From Verrucomicrobiia bacterium (GTDB taxonomy: Bacteria > Verrucomicrobiota > Verrucomicrobiia > Limisphaerales > JADLHS01), in NCBI GenBank assembly GCA_011525685.1, contig WYBW01000136.1, forward strand, positions 1 to 54,238: 54,238 nucleotides of DNA, written 5' to 3'. Below are positions 45,085-54,136 of the stretch, in pieces. Position 1 is the first letter of the stretch. The number at the start of each line of letters is the position of its first letter. The notes under the pieces were generated by a model. It ran no database searches, had not been told where the DNA came from, and saw only the letters and a program-made list of their open reading frames with translations. Made by a program: the position numbers and the translations under genes.

Positions 45085-45088
<4 letters not shown>
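43445..45088 (+). CDS. hsdM: Type I restriction-modification methyltransferase subunit
   Basis: A 547-residue HsdM. The start is ATG 43445 with GAGGG just upstream; the frame is open 27 codons further. An N-terminal helical domain (LERRLWSAADQLWAN) precedes the methylase core: AdoMet motif DPANGGGNMFV near residue 198 and catalytic NPPF in MANPPFNVSG near 277. HsdM makes the M2S methylase that methylates adenine at the site set by HsdS. Between VTLPATLWFFDKGK and TVLFIDARHIYRQ, about 25 residues (SPQPSPSGRGCREATGEG) are encoded by a palindromic repeat at 44593-44650; most homologues have a short loop there. The stop overlaps the hsdS start. Confidence 0.95.
44593..44650. repeat. Palindromic repeat in frame in hsdM, foldable as a three-way junction
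   Basis: The outer arms ACCCTCACCC (44593-44602) and GGGTGAGGGT (44641-44650) are perfect reverse complements. Inside are two perfect hairpins: CCCTCTCCC/GGGAGAGGG (44606-44626) and GTCGC/GCGAC (44628-44640). The same outer and inner words bracket the DUF559 insert in hsdR. It keeps the reading frame open. Confidence 0.85.
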
Positions 45089-46371
<1,283 letters not shown>

Positions 46372-46378
46372 GCCGCCC

Positions 46379-47005
46379 ATGCTGGTGTTCATTGATGAAT
46401 CAGGCGACCCCGGATTGAAGCTGAACGCCGGGTCGTCGGATTATTTCATTGTGACGCTGGTGGCGTTTGAGGACAACGAGGAGGCACTGGCGGCGGATCA
46501 GCGGATTGAGGCGCTCAAGGGGGAACTGGGTCTACCCCCTGAGTTCGAGTTCAAGTTCAACAAGTTGAAGGGAGATAATCGCGAGGCGTTTCTGTCCGCC
46601 GTGGCCGGGCATGGCTGGTTTTATTTCAGCATCGTCATCAACAAGCGGAAGCTCACCGGGCCGGGCTTCCGGTTCAAGGAGTCGTTTTACAAATACACCT
46701 GCGGGCTGGTGTTCGAGAACGCCAAGCCGCATCTGGATCAGGCGACGGTGGTGATTGACGGGAGCGGCAGCCGGGAGTTCCGACGGCAGCTTGGCAGCTA
46801 CCTGCGGAAGCGCGTGAACGAGCCGTCCGGCAGCCGGTTCATCCGCAAGGTGAAGGTGCAGGATTCACGGAAGAACAACCTCGTGCAACTGGCGGACATG
46901 GTGTGCGGCGCGGTGGCCCGAAGCTACACGCGGAAGGATGACGCGCAACGCTACCGCCGTCTGATTGCGCATCGGGAGATTTATGTCCAGTTCTGGCCCA
47001 AATGA
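46379..47005 (+). CDS. DUF3800 domain protein
   Basis: A 208-residue protein with the DUF3800 signature FIDESGDPG at the N-terminus, VVIDGSGSREFRRQL in the middle and VQLADMVCGAVARSY near the end. These acidic residues (DE, D, D) fit the RNase-H-like fold proposed for DUF3800, which recurs in defence islands. It starts 7 bp after hsdS and is probably in the same operon. Activity is unproven; a nuclease role is the common inference. Confidence 0.88.
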   Translation: MLVFIDESGDPGLKLNAGSSDYFIVTLVAFEDNEEALAADQRIEALKGELGLPPEFEFKFNKLKGDNREAFLSAVAGHGWFYFSIVINKRKLTGPGFRFKESFYKYTCGLVFENAKPHLDQATVVIDGSGSREFRRQLGSYLRKRVNEPSGSRFIRKVKVQDSRKNNLVQLADMVCGAVARSYTRKDDAQRYRRLIAHREIYVQFWPK

Positions 47006-47316
47006 AGAAGGCCCCGGCCCTATCCTTGCGGAACGCTCACCATACGGTGACAGTTTGGGCCGAGGCCGTATCCGGGGAAACTGTAATCCCGCGTGCCGGG
47101 ATGTCAACGGCGCAAACCGGGCGGGCGACAGGCTTGATTGAGTGCCAAACGGCCAACTGGTGGAAGTCCATTGTTTCCAGAGGGTTCTTATTTGAGTAGA
47201 GAACGTCCCATCGAAGTGTGCCCTGCATCTCCACTATGAGCGGTGAGTTTTCAGAAGACCTGTTCGTTGAGAAACCGGTCATTGAGGTTCGCGCCCGGCT
47301 GAGATTATCCTGAGCC
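47006..47316. other. 311-bp gap between DUF3800 and DUF488 genes
   Basis: Apart from a short hsdR-like frame at 47236-47313 (listed separately), no gene is convincing. A small palindrome (TCACC ATAC GGTGA) lies near 47037-47050. The gap interrupts an otherwise tightly packed operon. Confidence 0.5.
47236..47313 (+). pseudogene. Remnant of an hsdR N-terminus
   Basis: A 25-codon frame from ATG 47236 to TGA 47311-47313 encodes MSGEFSEDLFVEKPVIEV followed by RARLRLS. The first 18 residues match the conserved HsdR opening, as in the intact hsdR downstream (YSEDTLIEQPAIELLAGLG). The frame then stops 3 nt before the DUF488 start. The DNA differs clearly from the start of the intact hsdR, so it is not a recent duplication. 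It is most simply the cut-off start of another hsdR, left when the DUF488 module and present hsdR arrived. Confidence 0.6.
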
Positions 47317-48210
47317 ATGCTATTTGAACGCCAACGGCTGTTGTTGACCCTGCTGGACGCGGTGGGCGAGCCGGTGGGCCACACGGATTTTCAGAAGTTG
47401 TTGTTCCTTTACACGCAGGAGTGCGAGGCCACGCCCAGCTACGAGTTCGTGCCCTACAAGTTCGGCGCGTTCTCGTTCACGTCCTACGCGGACAAGCGGA
47501 AGCTGATTGCCGAGGGCTTGCTGGCGGACGACGACCAGAATTGGAAGCTGACGGGCGACGGGCAGGCGGCAGCCCGCAAGCAGGCGGTGGAGCCGTTGCG
47601 CGTCGCGGGGTTCTACCGTCGCCACGCGAACCTGCGCGGGAACGCCCTGCTCGCCGAGCAGTATCGGCGGCATCCCTACTACGCGACGCGGAGTGAAATC
47701 CTCGACAAACTCCGGCTGGAGCCGGAGACGCTGGCGCACATCGCGGCGGCCCGACCCAAACGGAAACCCGCCGGGTTGGTGACCATCGGCTACGAAGGCC
47801 GGACTCTGGAGGGTTACTTGAACGCTCTGCTGCGCGATGGGGTGACGGTGTTGTGTGACGTGCGGCGGAATCCGTTGAGCCGGAAGTATGGGTTCTCCAA
47901 GGGCACGCTCAGCAAGGCGTGCGAGGGTGTGGGCATCCGGTACGAACACCTGCCGGAACTGGGTATCGCGTCCGATGAACGGCGGAATCTCGAAACGCAG
48001 GCGGACTACGACGCATTGTTCGCCCATTACCGGCGGCACGATTTGCCGAAACAGGGCGCGGCGCTGTCGAAGATTCGTGGCTGGATTGAGCAAGGCGAGC
48101 GGGTGGCGTTGACGTGTTATGAGGCGCAGGTGTGCCAGTGCCACCGGCATTGTGTGGCCGAGGCGTTGGAGCACATGGGCGGCGCGAGCATGAGGGCGCA
48201 TCACTTGTGA
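47317..48210 (+). CDS. DUF488 domain protein with SocA/DUF4065-like N-terminal region
   Basis: A 297-residue protein. The C-terminal half (about 150-297) is DUF488: VTIGYEGRTLEGYLNAL, CDVRRNPLSRKYGFSK, and a late VALTCYEAQVCQCHRH with conserved cysteines. The N-terminal 90 residues (DFQKLLFLYTQECE, EFVPYKFGAFSFTSYADKRK) resemble the SocA/Panacea-type fold seen in antitoxins and defence proteins. DUF488 genes are frequent in defence islands beside restriction systems; no biochemical activity is established to my knowledge. It starts 3 nt after the hsdR remnant and is followed by a conserved partner gene. Confidence 0.82.
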   Translation: MLFERQRLLLTLLDAVGEPVGHTDFQKLLFLYTQECEATPSYEFVPYKFGAFSFTSYADKRKLIAEGLLADDDQNWKLTGDGQAAARKQAVEPLRVAGFYRRHANLRGNALLAEQYRRHPYYATRSEILDKLRLEPETLAHIAAARPKRKPAGLVTIGYEGRTLEGYLNALLRDGVTVLCDVRRNPLSRKYGFSKGTLSKACEGVGIRYEHLPELGIASDERRNLETQADYDALFAHYRRHDLPKQGAALSKIRGWIEQGERVALTCYEAQVCQCHRHCVAEALEHMGGASMRAHHL

Positions 48211-48226
48211 GTGGCGAAAGGAACGC

Positions 48227-49045
48227 ATGGCCAAGGACCGCATCCTCATCACCGTCAAAACCTACCCAACGCTCTCACGGAAGTACGGGGAAACGGTCTG
48301 CACGGCAGGCGTGCGGGAGGATGGCTCATGGGTCCGAATCTATCCGGTGCCTTTCCGGCGGTTGGACGAGGCGGAGCAGTATCGCAAGTTCGACTGGCTG
48401 GAGTGTGATCTGGTCAGAAGCCGCACCGATCCGCGCCCGGAGACGCGCCATCCGGCGGACATGCGGCAGTTGGTCCCAGTGGGGCATATAGGCACGGACG
48501 CCAACTGGCGGAAGCGGCGCGAGTTGTTGTTGGGCAAGGCGACGGTGCATACGCGTTTGCAGGCGCTGATTGAGGGCGCGAAAGCGAACACGCTGTCGCT
48601 GGCGGTGTTCAAACCGGCGACGATTAAGGATTTCGTGTGGGAGGAAGACACCCGCGAATGGGACGAGGGCAAACTGGCGGAAATGCGCAACCAGTGGAAT
48701 CAAGGGGAACTGTTTGCCGAGGAAGCGTGGCGCAAGACGTTTCAGGTGATTCCAAAGCTGCCGTTCAGCTTTTCATATCGGTTCACGGACGCCGACGGAC
48801 GTGAGAGTGAAATGCAGGTGCTGGATTGGGAGGCGGGTGCGTTGTACTGGAATTGCCTGCGCCGCCACGGGGATGAGCCGACCGCGCTGGAGAAGGTGCG
48901 GGCAAAGTATCTGGCTGAATTCAGCCGGACGGACCTTCATTTCTTCCTCGGCACGACCCAACAGTTCCATTTTGTTGCTCCCAATCCGTGGGTCATCATC
49001 GGCGTGTTCCCGATCCCGCACGAGCGGCAGATGGATTTGCTTTAA
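48227..49045 (+). CDS. Conserved hypothetical partner of DUF488
   Basis: A 272-residue protein starting MAKDRILITVKTYPTLSRKY, with a good AAAGGA ribosome-binding site before ATG 48227. The N-terminal part (ETVCTAGVREDGSWVRIYPV, FRRLDEAEQYRKFDW) and the C-terminal FFLGTTQQFHFVAPNPWVII are the conserved ends of a family I know mainly as uncharacterised proteins next to DUF488. It starts 16 bp after that gene and ends 3 bp before hsdR. The pair probably forms one functional module. Function unknown. Confidence 0.75.
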   Translation: MAKDRILITVKTYPTLSRKYGETVCTAGVREDGSWVRIYPVPFRRLDEAEQYRKFDWLECDLVRSRTDPRPETRHPADMRQLVPVGHIGTDANWRKRRELLLGKATVHTRLQALIEGAKANTLSLAVFKPATIKDFVWEEDTREWDEGKLAEMRNQWNQGELFAEEAWRKTFQVIPKLPFSFSYRFTDADGRESEMQVLDWEAGALYWNCLRRHGDEPTALEKVRAKYLAEFSRTDLHFFLGTTQQFHFVAPNPWVIIGVFPIPHERQMDLL

Positions 49046-49048
49046 CCC

Positions 49049-52000
49049 ATGCCACGCGCCTACTCCGAAGACACGCTGATCGAGCAGCCCGCCATTGAGC
49101 TTTTGGCCGGGCTGGGTTGGCAGACCATCGGCGCGTTCGATGAGGTCTTCGGCACCGGCGGCACTTTGGGCCGGGAGAGCGCGGGCGAGGTCGTGCTGCT
49201 GCGGCATCTGGTCCCGGCACTGAAGAAGTTAAACCCCAAAGCGCCACCGGAAGCGATTGACGCGGCGGTGACCGAGTTGATCCGCGACCGCAGCGTGATG
49301 TCGTTGGCCGCCGCCAACCGGGAGGTTTATGCGCTGCTCAAGAACGGCGTGAAGGTGGAAATCCGCAACCCGGAGGGCGAGTTGGTGCCGGAGCGGATCA
49401 GGGTCATTGACTGGGACAACCCGGCGAACAACCACTTCCTGCTGGTGTCGCAGTTGTGGGTGACGGGCGAGATGTACAAGCGCCGCCCGGACTTGGTGGG
49501 TTTCATCAACGGCCTGCCGCTGGTTGTAGCTGAGTTCAAAGCGGTGACGGAGCGGGTTGAGGCCGCGTTCAAGGACAACATCCGCGACTACCGCCAGACC
49601 ATTCCCCAGTTGTTTGTTTACAACGGCCTGATCCTCGTTTCCAACGGCGTCGAGGGCAGGATGGGGAGCGTGACGGCGGCGTGGGAGCATTACTGCGACT
49701 GGAAGAAGATCAGCAGCGAAGCGGAGCCGGGCAGCGTGTCGTTGGAAACGCTGGTGAAGGGCACGTGCGAAAAGACCCGGCTGCTGGACTTGGTGGAAAA
49801 CTTCACCTTGTTCGAGGAAAAGGGCGGCAAGATCAGGAAGGTCGTGGCCAAGAACCACCAGTACCTCGGCGTAAACAATGCGATCAGGGCACTGCTCGCA
49901 ACCCTCACCCCGACCCTCTCCCAAAGGGAGAGAGAGATGACAAACTACCGAGGCGGATTTCAATTCGTTGGGCTGGTTGAGAGGGCGCGCGAGTTTCGGA
50001 AGAAGCAAACACCGGCGGAGGATGTCCTGTGGGAACTGCTGCGCAACCGGCGGTTTCTTGGATTGAAGTTTCGACGCCAGCACCAGTTCGGTGATTATCT
50101 CACCGATTTCTACTGTCACGAGGCGAAGCTCGTTGTGGAAACCGACGGCGCGGTTCACAACACGACCGCTGCGCAGAAAAAAGACCACAAGCGCGACGCC
50201 TATTTGAAATCGCTCGGCTTGGAAGTCGTCCGCTTTCCGAATGAACTCGTGCTTGAGCAGCCCGAAATAGTGTTGGAGCGCATCGCGGCCAAGCTCCCTT
50301 CTCCCCTTGGGAGAAGGGTTGGGGATGAGGGTAAGACGCACACTCGATTAGGCGTCTTTTGGCAGACGCAGGGCAGCGGCAAGACGTACGCGATGGTGTT
50401 CTTCGCCCAGAAGGTGCTGCGGAAGATTCCGGGCAACTGGACCTTCGTGGGCGTCACCGACCGGAACGAACTGGACGATCAGTTGTACAAGAACTTCGCC
50501 AGCGTGGGCGCGGTCACGGAGCCGGAGGATCGGGTGCGGGCCACCAGCGCGGAGCATCTGAAGCAGTTGCTCACCGAGGATCACCGTTATGTGTTTACAT
50601 TGATCCAGAAGTTCAGAACCGAGAAGGGCCAGCGGTTTCCCAAGCTGTCGAACCGGGATGACATCATCGTGATGACCGACGAGGCGCACCGCACCCAGTA
50701 CGACATCTTCGCCATGAACATGCGCGATGCGCTGCCCAAGGCGGCGTTTATCGGGTTCACTGGCACGCCGTTGATCGCGGGCGAGGAAAAGACCAAGGAG
50801 GTCTTCGGCGATTACGTCAGTGTTTACGATTTCAAGCAATCGGTGGACGACGGCGCGACGGTCCCGCTGTTCTACGAAAACCGCATTCCTGAGCTACAAC
50901 TGACCAACGAGCAGTTGAACGACGACATCTACCGGGTGATCGAGGATGCGGAACTGGACGACGAACAGCAGCGGAAGCTGGAGCGGGTGCTGGGCAAGCA
51001 GTATCACCTCATTACCCGCGAGGAACGGCTGGACAAGATCGCGGCGGACATCGTGCGGCACTTCACCGGGCGCGGCTTCAAGGGCAAGGCGATGGTGGTC
51101 TGCATTGACAAGCTGACGGCGGTGCGGATGTACGACAAGGTGAAGGCGGCGTGGGCGGCGCACGAAGCCGAGTTGAAGAAGTCCTTGGCCAAGGCCGCGC
51201 CGGAGGAACAGGACGCCATCCTCGACACGTTGAACTGGATGAAGACCACCGACATGGCGGTGGTGTTGTCACAGGCGCAGAACGAGGTCGCCGATTTCAA
51301 GGCCAAGGGTTTGGACATCACGCCGCACCGGCAGCGGATGGTGAAGGAGGACTTGGAAACCAAGTTCAAAAACCCGGACGATCCATTCCGGCTGGTGTTC
51401 GTGTGCGCCATGTGGATGACCGGCTTCGACGTGCCCAGTTGTTCGACCATCTACCTCGATAAGCCGCTGCGGAATCACACCTTGATGCAGACCATTGCCC
51501 GCGCCAACCGGGTGTTCGGCGAAAAAGTGAATGGGTTGATCGTGGATTACGTGGGCGTGTTCCGTGATTTGCAGAAGGCGCTGGCCATTTACGCCGGTGG
51601 CGGCGCGGGTGGCGGTGGCGGGCCGACGCCGGTCGAGAAGAAGGCGGAACTGATTGCCATGCTGAAGAAGGCCATCGTCGAGGCGGTGGACTTCTGTAAA
51701 CAGCGCGGGGTGGACGTGGACGCGATCCTCCAGACCAAGGCGCTGGAACGCGTGAAGGCGCTACAAGATGCGCGGGAAGCCATCTTGGTGTCCGATGATT
51801 CCAAGCGGCAGTTCCTCGCGCTGGCAGGGCGTACTACGGTCGTTTACCGGGCGATCCTGCCGGACCCGGCAGCCAGTCAGTTTGCGCCGTACTGCGCCCT
51901 GTTCATGACGCTGGCGGACATGATCCGGGCGTTGCAGCCGCCGGTGGACATTTCCGGGGGCATGCAGCAGATCGAGGGCGTGCTGGACCAGTCCATCGGC

Positions 52001-52606
52001 ACCAGCGGCTACACGATCAAAGAAGATGCCAAGCCGCTGGACCTGAGCCGGATTGATTTCGATGCGCTGCGGAAGTTTTTCAAGAGGGCGCACAAGCGGG
52101 CGGAGATTGAGCGGTTGCGGGCGGCGATCACGGCCAAGCTACAGGCCATGCTGGCCCAGAACCGGACGCGGATTGATTTCTTGGAAAAGTTTCAGGAGTT
52201 GATTGACGAGTACAACGCCGGGTCCGCGAACGTGGAAGCCATCTTCGAGGAACTGCTGAAGTTCGCCAAGAAGTTGAACGAGGAAGAACAGCGCCATGTG
52301 CGGGAGCAGATGACCGAGGAAGAACTGGCGATCTTCGACATCCTGACCAAGCCCCGCGTGGACATCAGCGCGAAGGAGGAAAAGCAAGTCAAGAAGGTCG
52401 CCAAGGACATGCTCCAGACGTTGAAGGCAAAGGCGCTGGTGCTCGACTGGCGCAAGCGGCAGCAGACGCGGGCGGCGGTGCGGCTGTGCATCGAGGAATG
52501 GTTGGACAAGCTCCCGCCGGTGTATACATCCGCCATCTACCAGACCAAGTGCGACGCGGTGTACCAGCACGTGTATGACATGTACACGGGCGGGGTGGCG
52601 GGTTAA
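49049..52606 (+). CDS. hsdR: Type I restriction-modification endonuclease/translocase with a nested DUF559 nuclease domain
   Basis: An 1185-residue HsdR, about 145 longer than usual. The N-terminal PD-(D/E)xK nuclease domain lies at about 1-280 (YSEDTLIEQPAIELL; catalytic RPDLVGFINGLPLVVAEFKA). Residues about 285-428 are the inserted DUF559 endonuclease. The translocase follows with Walker A TQGSGKTYAMVFF (about 439), DEAH in VMTDEAHRTQYD (about 544), GFTGTPLIA and the late helicase motif QTIARANRVFG (about 813). A C-terminal helical domain binds the methylase. The insert falls between NHQYLGVNNAIRALL and RLGVFWQTQGSGK, which adjoin in normal HsdR, and keeps frame exactly. The enzyme therefore has two nuclease folds. 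Both HsdR nuclease and motor motifs are intact. Confidence 0.95.
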   Translation: MPRAYSEDTLIEQPAIELLAGLGWQTIGAFDEVFGTGGTLGRESAGEVVLLRHLVPALKKLNPKAPPEAIDAAVTELIRDRSVMSLAAANREVYALLKNGVKVEIRNPEGELVPERIRVIDWDNPANNHFLLVSQLWVTGEMYKRRPDLVGFINGLPLVVAEFKAVTERVEAAFKDNIRDYRQTIPQLFVYNGLILVSNGVEGRMGSVTAAWEHYCDWKKISSEAEPGSVSLETLVKGTCEKTRLLDLVENFTLFEEKGGKIRKVVAKNHQYLGVNNAIRALLATLTPTLSQREREMTNYRGGFQFVGLVERAREFRKKQTPAEDVLWELLRNRRFLGLKFRRQHQFGDYLTDFYCHEAKLVVETDGAVHNTTAAQKKDHKRDAYLKSLGLEVVRFPNELVLEQPEIVLERIAAKLPSPLGRRVGDEGKTHTRLGVFWQTQGSGKTYAMVFFAQKVLRKIPGNWTFVGVTDRNELDDQLYKNFASVGAVTEPEDRVRATSAEHLKQLLTEDHRYVFTLIQKFRTEKGQRFPKLSNRDDIIVMTDEAHRTQYDIFAMNMRDALPKAAFIGFTGTPLIAGEEKTKEVFGDYVSVYDFKQSVDDGATVPLFYENRIPELQLTNEQLNDDIYRVIEDAELDDEQQRKLERVLGKQYHLITREERLDKIAADIVRHFTGRGFKGKAMVVCIDKLTAVRMYDKVKAAWAAHEAELKKSLAKAAPEEQDAILDTLNWMKTTDMAVVLSQAQNEVADFKAKGLDITPHRQRMVKEDLETKFKNPDDPFRLVFVCAMWMTGFDVPSCSTIYLDKPLRNHTLMQTIARANRVFGEKVNGLIVDYVGVFRDLQKALAIYAGGGAGGGGGPTPVEKKAELIAMLKKAIVEAVDFCKQRGVDVDAILQTKALERVKALQDAREAILVSDDSKRQFLALAGRTTVVYRAILPDPAASQFAPYCALFMTLADMIRALQPPVDISGGMQQIEGVLDQSIGTSGYTIKEDAKPLDLSRIDFDALRKFFKRAHKRAEIERLRAAITAKLQAMLAQNRTRIDFLEKFQELIDEYNAGSANVEAIFEELLKFAKKLNEEEQRHVREQMTEEELAIFDILTKPRVDISAKEEKQVKKVAKDMLQTLKAKALVLDWRKRQQTRAAVRLCIEEWLDKLPPVYTSAIYQTKCDAVYQHVYDMYTGGVAG
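49901..50332 (+). mobile_element. DUF559 endonuclease domain bounded by inverted repeat arms, inserted in hsdR
   Basis: Exactly 432 bp (144 codons). The left end is ACCCTCACCCC with hairpin CCCTCTCCC/GGGAGAGAG (49914-49934). The right end is hairpin CCCTTCTCCC/GGGAGAAGGG (50296-50318), then GGGGATGAGGGT, the near reverse complement of the left arm. Between them is a complete DUF559 (Vsr-like, PD-(D/E)xK) domain: EFRKKQTPAEDVLWELLRNR, FRRQHQFGDYLTDFYCHEA, LVVETDGAVH and GLEVVRFPNELVL. The catalytic Asp (DFYC) and Glu (VETDG) are present. An internal ATG at 49937 has GGGAGAG before it, so separate translation is possible, but there is no stop before the hsdR end. The same outer words flank the empty repeat in hsdM. 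Confidence 0.8.
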
Positions 52607-52617
52607 GCGTGGTGCCG

Positions 52618-52753
52618 ATGAAGCGCCGGACGTTCAGACAGCTTCGCTCGAAACTGGAATCAGGCGACCATCATAATGTCTACGTTGTCCTGCTCGATCC
52701 CAACGGAGCGTCATGCCCGGCTCCGTCACAACGCCAAGATCAATGCGGCGTGA
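52618..52753 (+). pseudogene. Possible decayed fragment of a small GIY-YIG-like gene
   Basis: Just after hsdR an ATG opens MKRRTFRQLRSKLESGDHHN followed by VYVVLLDPN, which resembles the start of GIY-YIG-type proteins (an H-x-VYVxxLD strand). The frame then loses sense. A one-base shift near 52704 would continue as ERHARLRHNAKINAA and stop at 52751-52753, inside the end of the convergent dam-like gene. This is a weak call from a short pattern. Confidence 0.25.
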
Positions 52754-53528
52754 TGATTAGCTCCTGCGCTGAGGCACGTCTGCGCCGGAGCGTATCGAGA
52801 TGATAGCGGGCGGGGATGGCGTGCAAACGTGCCCACGCGTAGAACTGTCGAACGGCGGGATTGTCGTCCAGTGTTAAAACCCACGAGCGCCCCTTGTGAA
52901 GCAGACGTGAAAGGCGGAGATGCTCCGCCAGCGTCATCTTCTGGGAATACAGGCGGTTGCCACGTTCAAAGTAGGGAGGATCAACAAACAACGGTTGCCG
53001 GATATTCTTGGCCACGTACTCGGTGCCCGACAGACACGTCAGCACCAGCCTGCCGTGCAACAGGCGATTTCCTTCGATGATGTCCGCCACCGACTTTTCA
53101 GGACGCCACTCCGAGTCCACTTTCCATCGGCTCCGTTGAGTGTAGCCGCCCATCGGCCCGCCGCGCCAGAGGCCGGAAAAGCTGGTGCGGTTAAGGAAGT
53201 AGAACTTGAACGCTACGTCTTCCAGCTTCGTGGGCGTTGAAGCCAGCACAGCGTCGTAAAGGTCAAGGGTCGGCTTGGTGGAAAGGATTCGTTCGCAAAA
53301 CGGCGCGACCGATTTGCTAGTTACGATCTTCCAGAAGGCGATCAGCCCAGCGTCAGCATCGTTGGCGCAGAGCTTCAGATCGGGGTGACGACGGGCCGTG
53401 TCCAGTAGCACCGCGCCAGAGCCGATGAAGGTGTCGTGGAACGAGTCCCGGCCATCCACCAGCTTGTCGATGTACGGCCGCAGGAACGGCAGCAGCTTGG
53501 ACTTGGAACCGGGAAAGCGGAGTATCAT
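52740..53528 (-). CDS. DNA adenine methylase (D12 class, Dam-like)
   Basis: A 262-residue protein of the D12 family. AdoMet-binding LRFPGSKSKLLPFLRPY is at the very N-terminus, a shared NRTSFSGLWRGG segment lies mid-protein, and catalytic DPPY is in LFVDPPYFERGN (about residue 187). It methylates adenine at N6. Dam itself targets GATC, but many D12 members on mobile elements have other short targets, so the symbol dam is not used. The ATG overlaps the stop of the ParB-like gene as ATGA, so the two are translated together. Confidence 0.9.
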   Translation of the reverse strand: MILRFPGSKSKLLPFLRPYIDKLVDGRDSFHDTFIGSGAVLLDTARRHPDLKLCANDADAGLIAFWKIVTSKSVAPFCERILSTKPTLDLYDAVLASTPTKLEDVAFKFYFLNRTSFSGLWRGGPMGGYTQRSRWKVDSEWRPEKSVADIIEGNRLLHGRLVLTCLSGTEYVAKNIRQPLFVDPPYFERGNRLYSQKMTLAEHLRLSRLLHKGRSWVLTLDDNPAVRQFYAWARLHAIPARYHLDTLRRRRASAQELIITPH

Positions 53529-54136
53529 CGCAGCTTGAAGCCCCGAAGGTGGTTCTCAAGTTGGAGCAAGTCTGACCGCAGCTTGCGCACAGCAGCCAGC
53601 ACCGCATCTGTTTTGTCCGGGTGGCGGCGTGCCAACGCTTCAATCTTTTCCTGTACCCCAGACAGCAGTTCGGCCACTTTCATGAACGCTCGATTACCCA
53701 ACTCACCGTCAGGGCGGCCTTGGCGCTCAACATCCTGCCGGGCGCGGGCGGGTTCGCCGTTTGTGGTTCGTCTGCTTCTGAGTTTTCCGTCTTTGCCCAG
53801 CCGGGGCGTGGAACTGAAATCCGTTATCAGTTGTTGCCGCACGTTCCCCACAAACGGCTGGCTGACACAGCACAATTCGGCCAGCAAGCGGTCGCTGAGA
53901 TTTCCAAACTCTGCCAGTGCCATTCTAACCGCGTGCCGTTTGTCCGCGTTTGTCCGCCGGAGTCCATGCTTGTGGTTGGCGGCGAGCGCGAATCTGAGGG
54001 CGTCCCTGCGGGTTCCTTGCCTAATCTCAGCGTAAAGATGTTTGAGCCGTGCCCGGCTCGCCGCTCGAAAGCGGTGGAAGCCATCGGCCATGATGAGGTC
54101 GCCGTTGTTCTGTGTCATTTCGCGGGTTAAAACCAC
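53525..54136 (-). CDS. 5'-truncated ParB/Srx-fold DNA-binding protein
   Basis: A 203-residue frame from GTG 54136 (ATG 54118 is an alternative). It carries the second half of a ParB N-terminal domain and the HTH: LIMADGFHRFRAASRARLKH, IRQGTRRDALRFALAANHKH, GLRRTNADKRHAVRMALAEF and CCVSQPFVGNVRQQL. The family normally has about 60-80 more residues before the ADGFHR motif. None of the three upstream frames encodes them, and the start lies in a tandem repeat. It is therefore probably truncated or rebuilt. The C-terminal part is basic, then helical (VAELLSGVQEKIEALARRH). It overlaps the methylase gene by 4 nt. A partition or regulatory role is inferred. Confidence 0.65.
   Translation of the reverse strand: MVLTREMTQNNGDLIMADGFHRFRAASRARLKHLYAEIRQGTRRDALRFALAANHKHGLRRTNADKRHAVRMALAEFGNLSDRLLAELCCVSQPFVGNVRQQLITDFSSTPRLGKDGKLRSRRTTNGEPARARQDVERQGRPDGELGNRAFMKVAELLSGVQEKIEALARRHPDKTDAVLAAVRKLRSDLLQLENHLRGFKLR

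Noticed and set aside
47002..47199. Open frame of 65 codons overlapping the DUF3800 stop as ATGA
   Set aside because: The overlap looks like coupling, but the product has no recognisable pattern and the region seems to be recombination debris beside the hsdR remnant.
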